In this document: in pieces, positions 17,447-26,040 of the stretch
Layout of the letters: every line of letters begins with the position of its first letter
Numbering within the stretch: position 1 is the first letter of the stretch
From: JASHPR01 sp963729365
GTDB lineage: Bacteria; Actinomycetota; Actinomycetes; Streptosporangiales; Streptosporangiaceae
NCBI GenBank assembly: GCA_963729365.1
Contig: CAVSNQ010000001.1
Coordinates: 1 to 64,000 of the forward strand
DNA length: 64,000 bases
Direction of reading: 5' to 3'
The notes under the pieces: generated by a model
The model's database searches: none
The model's input: the letters and a program-made list of their open reading frames with translations, nothing else
What the model was told of the DNA's origin: nothing
Program-made: the position numbers and the translations under genes

Positions 17447-18526
17447 ATGGGTTCGGTACGGGTAGCCATCGTTGGAGTCGGGAACTGTGCCAGTTCCCTT
17501 GTCCAAGGCGTGGAGTACTACAAGGATGCCGACCCGGACAGCCGGGTGCCAGGCCTGATGCATGTCCAGTTCGGGCCCTATCACGTGCGGGACGTGGAGT
17601 TCGTCGCCGCGTTTGACGTGGACGCGAAGAAGGTCGGGCGCGACATCGCCGAAGCGATCGTCGCGAGCGAGAACAACACCATCAAGATCTGCGATGTGGC
17701 GCCGAGCGGCATCACGGTACAGCGCGGGCCCACCCTGGACGGGCTCGGCGAGTACTACCTGCAGATCATCACCGAGTCAGACGAGCCGCCGGTCGACGTG
17801 ACGCAGGCGCTCAGGGACGCCCGGGCCGACGTGCTGGTGTCCTATCTGCCCGTCGGCTCGGAGCAGGCGGACCACTACTACGCGCAGTGCGCGCTCGACG
17901 CGGGCGTGGCGTTCGTCAATGCCCTCCCGGTGTTCATCGCCTCCGACCCGGCGTGGGCGGCCAAGTTCACCGAGGCTGGCGTGCCGATCATCGGCGACGA
18001 CATCAAGTCGCAGGTGGGAGCGACGATCACGCACCGGGTGATGGCGAAGCTGTTCGAGGACCGCGGCGTGGAACTGCTGCGTACGTACCAGCTCAACGTC
18101 GGCGGCAACATGGACTTCATGAACATGCTGGAGCGCAGCAGGCTCCAGTCCAAGAAGATCTCCAAGACGCAGTCGGTCACCTCGCAGATCCCGCACGAGA
18201 TGGAGCGGGCCGCCGTGCACATCGGGCCGTCCGACCACGTGCCGTGGCTCGACGACAAGAAGCTGGCGTTCGTCCGGCTGGAGGGCAAGGCCTTCGGCGA
18301 CGTTCCGCTGAACCTGGAGTACCGGCTCGAGGTCTGGGACTCGCCGAACTCGGCCGGAGTGATCATCGACGCCATCCGCGCCGCGAAGATCGCCCTCGAC
18401 CGCGGGATCGGCGGGCCGGTCCTGTCGGCCGCGGCGTACTTCATGAAGTCGCCGCCCGAGCAGTACGGCGACGACGTCGCCCGCGACCTGGTGGACAAGT
18501 TCATCCGCGGCGAGGTCGACCGCTGA
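17447..18526 (+). CDS. ino1: Inositol-3-phosphate synthase
   Basis: 359 residues of the short prokaryotic MIPS form. The NAD-binding start is VRVAIVGVGNCASSLVQG; later conserved blocks are SYLPVGSEQADHYYA, GDDIKSQVGATITHR and QLNVGGNMDFMNM, with catalytic lysines in KSQVG and SKKISKTQ. It converts glucose-6-phosphate to inositol-3-phosphate, the entry to phosphatidylinositol and mycothiol synthesis in actinobacteria. AGGAG lies upstream of the ATG. Probably controlled by the adjacent PadR regulator. Confidence 0.95.
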   Translation: MGSVRVAIVGVGNCASSLVQGVEYYKDADPDSRVPGLMHVQFGPYHVRDVEFVAAFDVDAKKVGRDIAEAIVASENNTIKICDVAPSGITVQRGPTLDGLGEYYLQIITESDEPPVDVTQALRDARADVLVSYLPVGSEQADHYYAQCALDAGVAFVNALPVFIASDPAWAAKFTEAGVPIIGDDIKSQVGATITHRVMAKLFEDRGVELLRTYQLNVGGNMDFMNMLERSRLQSKKISKTQSVTSQIPHEMERAAVHIGPSDHVPWLDDKKLAFVRLEGKAFGDVPLNLEYRLEVWDSPNSAGVIIDAIRAAKIALDRGIGGPVLSAAAYFMKSPPEQYGDDVARDLVDKFIRGEVDR

Positions 18527-18576
18527 CCCGGCCACGGGTATCGCCGGGCGGCGGGCGGGCACCGTAGGCTGAGGGC

Positions 18577-19980
18577 GTGCCCCAGCAGGCGGACCGCGGC
18601 GCCGGGCGCAGCCGGATGAACCCGTTCGGCTGGATAACCCGGTCGGCTTTCATCTCCGATCTGCGCATCGTTTTGGCAGAGCGGAATTTCCGGCGGCTGT
18701 TCTCGGTCCGGCTGATCTCGCAGACCGGCGACGGCATCGTCACCGCCGGGATCGGCACGTACGTGTTCTTCAACGCGGAGACGTTCACGAGCCCGGCGGC
18801 CGCCGCGGTGGCATTCACCGTGCTGTATCTGCCGTACTCGCTGATCGGCCCGTTCGCCGGGGTGTTCATCGACCGCTGGTCACGGCGGCAGATCCTGGTC
18901 CTGTCGGCCTTGCTCCGCTCCGCCTTCGTGGTGCTGACCGCGGCGCTGATGGCGTCGGGCAACAGATCGGTCCCGCTGTACGCCGCCTACCTGCTGGTGC
19001 TGGGCGTGAACCGGTTCTTCCTGGCGTCGCTGTCGGCGGCGCTGCCGCATGTGGTCCCCGCGGACAAGCTGGTGATGGCCAACTCCGTGTCACCGACCGC
19101 GGGCGGCATCATGGCCTTGATCGGGGGCCTGGTCGCCGGCGGCCTGAACGCGGCCACCGGCGACACCGAGCGCGGCGCCGCCATCACGATGCTGGTCGCC
19201 GGCGGCTGCTACGTCGCGGCCAGCCTGGTGGCCACGACCATGCGCCGGGATCTGCTCGGCCCCGTGCGCGAGCCAGGCGCGCCGCCGGGCCGGCTGCTCA
19301 GCGATCTCGCCTCGGTGCTGGCCGAGCTGGCGGCAGGCGCGCGCTATGCGATCAGGCGCCGCGGCCCGGCGACCGCCCTCGGCGCCACCGGCGGCAGCAA
19401 GTTCCTGTACGGGATCTTGTTCGTGATGTCGATCCTGCTGTACCGGAACTACTTCTACCCGTCCAGCGCTCCCGTGGCCGAGGCCCACTACCTGGTGCTG
19501 GCGTCGGTCTCGGGGATCGGCTACTTCTGCGCCGCGCTGGTCGTCCCCGTGGCCAGCAGGCGGCTGGCCAAGCCGACCATCATCACATTGATGCTCGCCG
19601 TCTGCGCGGTGGCGACCGCCGCGTTTGGCGAGACCTTCGACCCGGTCGCGTTCCTGGCGTTCGGGTTCTTCCTGTACCTGACTTCGCAGGGGGTCGCGAT
19701 CTGCGCGGTCACGATCCTGCAGGAGCAGGTGGACGACGCCTACCGCGGACGGATGTTCGCCTTCTACGACGTGATGTTCAACGTCACGATCGCCGCCGGG
19801 GCGCTGATCAGCGTGGCCTTCATGCCGCGCACGGGCCGGTCGTCCGTGATCATCGGGCTGGTCGCGGTCGGATACGCGGTCGTCGCGGCCGGTTACTGGC
19901 TGCTCGCCCGTCAGCCCTCTGCTAGCGGCGGGCCGGGGACGGCCAGCCCCTCGTCGGCGGCCCAGGCCAGCAGCTCCTGA
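18577..19980 (+). CDS. MFS transporter
   Basis: 467 residues, about 12 membrane helices, GTG start. RNFRRLFSVRLISQTGDGIV opens helix 1 and GVFIDRWSRRQILV is the MFS motif A loop. Belongs to the MFS_3-like exporter group, as does the transporter at 5136-6440, but the two are not close copies. The C-terminal end overlaps the convergent cca gene by 70 bases. Conserved neighbour of ino1 and cca in Streptomyces-like genomes; substrate unknown. Confidence 0.85.
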   Translation: MPQQADRGAGRSRMNPFGWITRSAFISDLRIVLAERNFRRLFSVRLISQTGDGIVTAGIGTYVFFNAETFTSPAAAAVAFTVLYLPYSLIGPFAGVFIDRWSRRQILVLSALLRSAFVVLTAALMASGNRSVPLYAAYLLVLGVNRFFLASLSAALPHVVPADKLVMANSVSPTAGGIMALIGGLVAGGLNAATGDTERGAAITMLVAGGCYVAASLVATTMRRDLLGPVREPGAPPGRLLSDLASVLAELAAGARYAIRRRGPATALGATGGSKFLYGILFVMSILLYRNYFYPSSAPVAEAHYLVLASVSGIGYFCAALVVPVASRRLAKPTIITLMLAVCAVATAAFGETFDPVAFLAFGFFLYLTSQGVAICAVTILQEQVDDAYRGRMFAFYDVMFNVTIAAGALISVAFMPRTGRSSVIIGLVAVGYAVVAAGYWLLARQPSASGGPGTASPSSAAQASSS

Positions 19981-21398
19981 GTGGCCCGCTCCTGACCGAG
20001 CGGGCCGTGTTCCAGGCGCAGCTCGAGCAGGTGGTTGCGCGCCTGGCCGACGAGCGGCCCAGGCCCGATGCCGAGGATCTGCATGATCTCGACTCCGTCC
20101 AGGTCGGGCCTGATGCTGGCCAGTTCCTCCCGCTCGGCCAGCTCGGCGATCCGCTCCTCCAGGCTGTCGTAGGCGCGGGCCAGGCGCTGCGCCTTGGCCG
20201 CGTTGCGGGTCGTGCAGTCCGCCCTGGTCAGGGCGTGCAGCCTGGTCAGCAGCGGCCCGGCGTCCCTGACGTAGCGGCGCACCGCCGAGTCCGTCCACTC
20301 GCCGGTGCCGTACCCGTGAAACCTGAGGTGCAGCTCGACCAGGCGGGACACGTCGGCCGCGACGTCCTTGGGGAAACGCAGCGCGGTCAGCCGGGCCCGG
20401 GCGAGCTTGGCGCCCTTCACGTCGTGATGGTGAAACGCCACCTTGCCGCCGGGCAGCCGGGTACGGGTCTTCGGCTTTCCGATGTCATGCAGTAGCGCGG
20501 CGAGCCGCAGCACGAGGTCGGGTCCCAGCTGATACCGGTCTTCCAGGCCGATGGCCTGATCCAGGACGGTCAGCGAATGCAGGTAAACATCCTTGTGCCG
20601 GTAGTGCTCGTCCTGCTCCAGCCGCAGTTTCGGAACCTCGGGCAGCACCTGCTCGGCCACGCCGGTGTCCACCAGCAGTGCTATGCCGCGTCGCGGGCCG
20701 CCCTCCAGCGGCGCCAGCATCAGCTTGGAGAGCTCGGCCGAGATCCGCTCCGCTGACACGATGGACAGCCGCGGCGCAAGCTCGGTCATGGCCGCGCGCA
20801 CCTCGGGTGCGACGGTGAAGCCCAGCTGCGCCGCGAACCTGGCCGCGCGCAGGATCCGCAGCGGGTCGTCGCTGAACGAGGCCTCCGGCCGGCCCGGTGT
20901 CCGCAGCACCTTGGCCTGCAGGTCGCGCAGGCCTCCGAACGGGTCGACCAGCTCGCCGGAGGGCAGCCGCGCGGCCATCGCGTTGACAGTGAAGTCCCGG
21001 CGGGACAGGTCGTCAGTGAGCGATTCGCCGTACTCGACATCGGGCTTGCGTGACCGGCGCGCGTACTGCTCGCTCCGGTAGGTCGTGATCTCGAAGACCT
21101 CGCCGCCCTTGCGCATCCCGACCGTTCCGAATTCGATCCCGATCGTCCACACCTGATCTGCCCAGCCGCTGGTGATCTCCAGGATGCGGGCGGGCGTGGC
21201 GTCGGTGGTCAGGTCCAGGTCACCGGGAGTGCGGCCCAGAAAGACATCCCTGACCGGGCCGCCGACGAGCGCGAGCTCATGGCCGTGGCTGGCGAACAGG
21301 ACGCCCAGCTCGTTGGCCGCCGGGGACACGTCGGAGAGCAGGCGGGCCGCGGCCTTGCGCTGCTGCGGGCTGAGTGGCGTGGAATCCGGCACGGGCAT
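19911..21398 (-). CDS. cca: CCA tRNA nucleotidyltransferase
   Basis: 495 residues from the ATG at 21398. Nucleotidyltransferase head: LVGGPVRDVFLGRTPGDLDL with GG at 46-47 and catalytic D-x-D at 60-62. Then RRDFTVNAMA and the RILRAARF neck motif. A C-terminal HD domain (LAALLHDIGKPKTR) is present as in other actinobacterial forms. It adds or repairs the CCA end of tRNAs; neither tRNA in this window encodes CCA, so the enzyme is needed. A GTG 22 codons upstream is a possible longer start. Confidence 0.93.
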   Translation of the reverse strand: MPVPDSTPLSPQQRKAAARLLSDVSPAANELGVLFASHGHELALVGGPVRDVFLGRTPGDLDLTTDATPARILEITSGWADQVWTIGIEFGTVGMRKGGEVFEITTYRSEQYARRSRKPDVEYGESLTDDLSRRDFTVNAMAARLPSGELVDPFGGLRDLQAKVLRTPGRPEASFSDDPLRILRAARFAAQLGFTVAPEVRAAMTELAPRLSIVSAERISAELSKLMLAPLEGGPRRGIALLVDTGVAEQVLPEVPKLRLEQDEHYRHKDVYLHSLTVLDQAIGLEDRYQLGPDLVLRLAALLHDIGKPKTRTRLPGGKVAFHHHDVKGAKLARARLTALRFPKDVAADVSRLVELHLRFHGYGTGEWTDSAVRRYVRDAGPLLTRLHALTRADCTTRNAAKAQRLARAYDSLEERIAELAEREELASIRPDLDGVEIMQILGIGPGPLVGQARNHLLELRLEHGPLGQERATQELLAWAADEGLAVPGPPLAEG

Positions 21399-21515
21399 TG
21401 AGAGTAAGTCCTGCGCGTAAGCTTTGGGAAACCCGGGAGCGCGGAGGGAGACGATGCAGGACACTCCGCAGCACCTGGCTCACTCCAGCCGGCCAGCCGG
21501 AATAGCATTTCCGCC

Positions 21516-24500
21516 ATGCCCCGTCCGCTGCTGACCGGCTGCGCGGCCACAGCCAAGACCGCCTCGGCGCTGGCCTTGGCCGTGTCCGGCCTTGCGCTGT
21601 CGGGCCTGGTGCTGTCCGGCAGCCCGGCGAATGCGGCCACGGCGCAGCCAGGGGGCACGGCGCAGCAGGAGGTCACAGCGCAGCCGGCCGGCGTGCCTCC
21701 GGTCTCCCTGGCGATCACCTCGGTCACGCCGCAGGTGGCCAGGCCGGGGCAGATCGTCACGGTCTCCGGGACCCTGACCAACACCTCCGCTACGGCCATG
21801 CCGGACCTGTCGATCCAGCTCCGCTCGTGGGGCACTCCGTTCAGCAGCCGGAACGGATTGCAGGAATATGCCGACGGCACCTCCGTCACGGACGCGCCCG
21901 TGGACGGCGCGGTCACGACTCTGACCAAGACGCTCCCCCGGCGGGCCACCGTCCGCTGGTCGGTCGCGCTGCCGACCAGTCAGGTCCCGATGACCGTCTT
22001 CGGCGTCTACCCGCTCGCCGCGGAGGCCGAGAACGCGAGCCTCACCCCGCTGGCCGTGAGCCGGACCTTCCTGCCGTTCTGGCCCGGCACCAAGGCGCTG
22101 GATCCTGCGGTAGAAGATGTCGCCTGGGTCTGGCCGCTGATCGACCAGCCCCGGCAGGCCATCTGCCCCGGGCTGCTGAACAACGGCCTGGCGGCCAGCC
22201 TGGCCAGCGGCGGCAGGCTCTCCGGACTGCTCCAGGCAGGCGGCCAGTACGCCAGTAGCGCTCGCCTGACCTGGGCCATCGACCCGGCGCTGCTAGCCAA
22301 CGTGGCGACGATGACCAAGCCGTACACGGTCGGCAACCAGGGATGTGGCGGCAAGGCCAAGCGGGCGAGCCAGGCCGCGACGGCCTGGCTGACCGAGCTG
22401 AAGTCGGCGACCGCCGGCCAGCCGGTGTTCGTCACGCCGTACGCGGACGCCGACGTCGCGGCGCTGACCAGGAACGGCATGAACGCCGACCTGACCCGCG
22501 CGTTCACCGAAGGCCGCGTGGTGGCCACCAACCTGCTGAGCCGCAACTTCGCCGCCTCGGCCCCGGCCAGCAGCATCAACCTGACCGGGATGGCCTGGCC
22601 CGCCGACGGGATCGCGAATTACGCGGTGCTGGAAAACCTCGCCGGGAGCGACGCGATCAACACGGTCGTGCTCGACAGCTCGACGATGCCGCCGTCGCCA
22701 CGGCAGGATTTCACCCCGAGCGCGCAGACGACGACCCCGGACGGCGTGGGCACGCCGCTGAAGGTGCTGCTCTCCGACCACACGATCACGCAGATACTCG
22801 GCTCGGCCAACTCGCCGTCCGACTCCCGGGCCACGGCGTTCTCCGTGGAGCAGCGGTACCTGGCCGAGACCGCGATGATCGCCGCGGAGCAGCCCAGCGT
22901 GGCCCGGTCGATCGTCGTCGCCCCGCCCCGGCGCTGGGACCCCCCGGCCGGCCTGGCGAGCGAGATGCTCGCGGAAACCGTCAACGCGCCCTGGCTGCGG
23001 CCGGTCAGCCTCAGCCAGCTGGCGGCGGTCCAGCATCCCCAGGGACAGGTCAGCCGCCGGGCCCCGAGATCGGTCAGCCGGGCCGAGCTCGGCCGGTCAC
23101 TGCTGAGCCAGGCCCGCCAGCTGGACCAGCAGGCCAAGCTGCTGCAGAGCATCCAGCAGAACCCTGACCCCGCGCTCGATGACCCGGCGACCGTCGTCGA
23201 GTCCTCCGCGTGGCGCGGCAACGGCAGCGCCAGCCAGCAGGGCGCCGCCATCGCTCAGCAGCTCTCCAGGTACCTGTCCAGGCAAGAGGCCAAGCTGTCG
23301 ATCATCGGCGTGTCCCGCGTCACGCTGGGCGGGCTGAAGGGCACGGTGCCCGTGTCGATCTCGAACGGGCTGCCCTATGCCGTGCAGGTCAAGCTGCGGG
23401 CCGATCCCAGCGGCGGGGTGACGGTTGTGGGTCCGCCGCACACGGTGATCGTCCCGCCCCTGCAGCAGGAGATCGTCAAGGTCGCGGTGGCGGCGACCAC
23501 CGTGGGGTCGACCACGCTCAGGCTGCAGCTGCTCACCCCGGAGGGAGCCCCGTTCCCCGCGCAGACCAGCATGACCGTCCAGGCCACGCATTACGGCACG
23601 CTGGCCCTGGTGATCATCGCTGCCGCGCTGGCGGTGTTCGTCCTCACCTCGGCGGCCAGGGCGTTCCGGCGCGCCCGGCGGACGCTGCGGCAGGGCCCGG
23701 CCGGCCCGATCCCGGGGACGAGGCTGCGGAGCCGCGGGACGGCGATCGCGATCCGCAGGGCGCGGGCCCGGCGCCGCGGGATGCGGCGGGTCAGCCCGAC
23801 TGGCCTGACGAGCCGGATGAAGCCGATAACGTCGTGGCTGACGGATATACCACCGGCCACGATCCAGCGGAGGGTACAGATGACTACGCCTGGACACCAG
23901 GCTGGGCCGACCGCCGCTGACGACGGGCGGTCGCCAGGCACTGGCCTTCCCCCAGGCGAGGCAGGCGATGGCTTTCCTGAGCGGGACGCTGGCCAGACCG
24001 GGCCGCGCCACGCCGCCGGCTCACGGGCCGCATGGCCGGCCGGAGGTGTGCAGGCCACCGAGGAAGCGGCCGCGCCAGCGCATCATGTCCCGGGCACTGC
24101 GGCAGCCCCGCCCGCCGCGGCCCGGGCTACCGCCGCCGGGGCCGCCGCTCCCGGGACAGCCGCTCCCGGGACAGCCGCTCCCGAGACGGCCGCCCACACG
24201 AGCGCCAGCCTGCTGCGCTCGAGCGGCACCATGGCGGTGGGCACCCTCGCCTCCCGGCTCACCGGATTCGTGCGCAATGCCGTCCTGATCTACGCGATCG
24301 GCACCCACTACCTGGGTGACTCTTACCAGCTCGCCAATACGCTCCCCAACATCGTCTACAACCTGGCCCTGGGCGGGATTCTCACCAGCGTCGTTGTGCC
24401 GCTGCTCGTCAACGCGGCCAGGCGGGACCGCGACCGGGGGGAGGCCTACGACCAGCGGATCTTCACGCTCGGCGTGATGGCACTCGGCGGCATCACCGTG

Positions 24501-25814
24501 GTCGCCACGCTCGCCGCCGCGCCCATCACCAGCCTCTACGCGAGCGGGATCGGCAACCCCGCCGCCTATCACCTGACGATGATCTTCGCCTACTTCTTCA
24601 TCCCGCAGATCTTCTTCTACGGGGTCAGCTCACTGGCCGGGGCGATCCTGAACGCGCGCGGCAGCTTCGCGGCGCCGATGTGGACACCAGTGATCAATAA
24701 CATCGTCGTGATCCTGGTCGGCGTCGCGTTCATGGTGACGGCCGGGCTGAACCGTACGCCGGAGAACATCTCGGCGGGCGAGATCCAGCTGCTCGGCATC
24801 GGCACAACGCTCGGCATCGTGCTGCAGACCGCCGCGCTCGTGCCCTCGCTGCGCCGGGTCAGGTTCCGCTGGCGCCCCCGGCGTGACTTCCGGCGCCCCG
24901 AGATCTCCGAGATCGGCCGGATGAGCGGCTGGATGTTCGGCTACGTGCTCACCACGCAGGTCGCGTTCCTGTTCACCACGCGGGTATCCAACCTGGCCGG
25001 AGCCCGCGTGTCGCAGCAGGCCGCGGGGGCCGGGTTCGCCGCCTACAGCAACGCCTACACGCTCTTCCAGCTGCCCTACGCGGTGGTCGGCATCTCGGTG
25101 ATCACCGCGCTGCTGCCCAGGATGAGCGCCCACGCGTCCGAGCGCCGGTACCGGCTCGTCGCGGCGGACTTCTCCACTGCCACCCGTCTCGCCTCGGTGA
25201 TCGTGGTCCCGGCCGCGCTGATCCTGGCCGTGCTCGGGACGCCGCTGGCCGAGGGGGTGTTCGGCTACGGCAGCACCTCGATCGCCAGCGCCCGTTACCT
25301 GGGCGAGATCTTCGCGGTGTTCTCTCTCGGCCTGCTGCCCTACATGCTGTTCCAGTTGCTGTTGCGGGTCTTCTACGCGATGCACGACAGTCGCACGCCG
25401 GCCTTCATCGGCGGCGTCACCATGGTGATCAACATCGCCGCGAACCTGATCGCGCTGGCCATCCTGCCGCCGCAGCACGTGGTCGCGGGCCTGGGCGCAG
25501 GGTTCGGGGTCGCGAACGTGATCGGAACGATCGTGGCCTGGCGGGTGCTCAGCAGGCGCATCGGCGGCCTCGACGGCCGCGCGATCCGCGCCGGGCTGGT
25601 GCGGATGCACGCGGCGGCTATCCCGGGCGCGATCTTTGCCATCGCCGTTTTGGTCATGGTCAACGCGGTTACCCCGGCGGGACGGATCGCCGCGCTGTTC
25701 ACCGTGGCCCTCGGCGGCAGCGGGGCGATGCTGCTCTATGTCTTGTTCGCCAAGGCCTTCGGCGTGAGCGAGCTCACCGACCTGACCGCGACGGTCCGGG
25801 CGAGGCTGCGCTGA
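21516..25814 (+). CDS. murJ: DUF6049 surface glycoprotein-like protein joined in frame to lipid II flippase MurJ
   Basis: 1432 codons without a stop. Residues 1-45 form a signal peptide ending SGSPANAA; 50-690 are the extracytoplasmic DUF6049 region; one helix near 695-715 (LALVIIAAALAVFVLTSAA) is followed by an Arg-rich stop-transfer. From Met789 an Ala/Pro-rich linker leads at about 900 to MurJ: SGTMAVGTLASRLTGFVRN, NTLPNIVYNLALGGIL and about 14 helices. MurJ flips lipid II across the membrane. The two are usually separate neighbouring genes. A strong ribosome site precedes Met789, and another frame gives DUF6049 an acidic tail stopping at 23920, so this is either a fusion or two genes merged by one indel. 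Confidence 0.85.
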   Translation: MPRPLLTGCAATAKTASALALAVSGLALSGLVLSGSPANAATAQPGGTAQQEVTAQPAGVPPVSLAITSVTPQVARPGQIVTVSGTLTNTSATAMPDLSIQLRSWGTPFSSRNGLQEYADGTSVTDAPVDGAVTTLTKTLPRRATVRWSVALPTSQVPMTVFGVYPLAAEAENASLTPLAVSRTFLPFWPGTKALDPAVEDVAWVWPLIDQPRQAICPGLLNNGLAASLASGGRLSGLLQAGGQYASSARLTWAIDPALLANVATMTKPYTVGNQGCGGKAKRASQAATAWLTELKSATAGQPVFVTPYADADVAALTRNGMNADLTRAFTEGRVVATNLLSRNFAASAPASSINLTGMAWPADGIANYAVLENLAGSDAINTVVLDSSTMPPSPRQDFTPSAQTTTPDGVGTPLKVLLSDHTITQILGSANSPSDSRATAFSVEQRYLAETAMIAAEQPSVARSIVVAPPRRWDPPAGLASEMLAETVNAPWLRPVSLSQLAAVQHPQGQVSRRAPRSVSRAELGRSLLSQARQLDQQAKLLQSIQQNPDPALDDPATVVESSAWRGNGSASQQGAAIAQQLSRYLSRQEAKLSIIGVSRVTLGGLKGTVPVSISNGLPYAVQVKLRADPSGGVTVVGPPHTVIVPPLQQEIVKVAVAATTVGSTTLRLQLLTPEGAPFPAQTSMTVQATHYGTLALVIIAAALAVFVLTSAARAFRRARRTLRQGPAGPIPGTRLRSRGTAIAIRRARARRRGMRRVSPTGLTSRMKPITSWLTDIPPATIQRRVQMTTPGHQAGPTAADDGRSPGTGLPPGEAGDGFPERDAGQTGPRHAAGSRAAWPAGGVQATEEAAAPAHHVPGTAAAPPAAARATAAGAAAPGTAAPGTAAPETAAHTSASLLRSSGTMAVGTLASRLTGFVRNAVLIYAIGTHYLGDSYQLANTLPNIVYNLALGGILTSVVVPLLVNAARRDRDRGEAYDQRIFTLGVMALGGITVVATLAAAPITSLYASGIGNPAAYHLTMIFAYFFIPQIFFYGVSSLAGAILNARGSFAAPMWTPVINNIVVILVGVAFMVTAGLNRTPENISAGEIQLLGIGTTLGIVLQTAALVPSLRRVRFRWRPRRDFRRPEISEIGRMSGWMFGYVLTTQVAFLFTTRVSNLAGARVSQQAAGAGFAAYSNAYTLFQLPYAVVGISVITALLPRMSAHASERRYRLVAADFSTATRLASVIVVPAALILAVLGTPLAEGVFGYGSTSIASARYLGEIFAVFSLGLLPYMLFQLLLRVFYAMHDSRTPAFIGGVTMVINIAANLIALAILPPQHVVAGLGAGFGVANVIGTIVAWRVLSRRIGGLDGRAIRAGLVRMHAAAIPGAIFAIAVLVMVNAVTPAGRIAALFTVALGGSGAMLLYVLFAKAFGVSELTDLTATVRARLR
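23869..23882 (+). promoter_or_regulatory. Internal ribosome-binding site and likely independent MurJ start
   Basis: GGAGGG at 23869-23874, five bases, then ATG at 23880 in the MurJ frame (MTTPGHQAGPTAAD). The spacing is near ideal, so MurJ is probably made from here even if the upstream frame is continuous. Confidence 0.65.
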
Positions 25815-26040
25815 CCGGCGCGGGTTTCCGCGAGGATCGAGGGGAACCGAGGGCCCGGGCCCATCGCCGCGGTGGCTGTGACATCTCTTGGTGGTAACGG
25901 TTTGCAATGGTAGGTTGCGCGGGGACTGCCGGGGGGCGGTCCGCGGCCTAGCATGTTGTACAGCATGATGGTCTTGTCTCGGTTCATCACCTACGGGGCT
26001 AGGAGGGAGGCTCGGGACCCGCTCCGCTCGTGGTAGGTAT

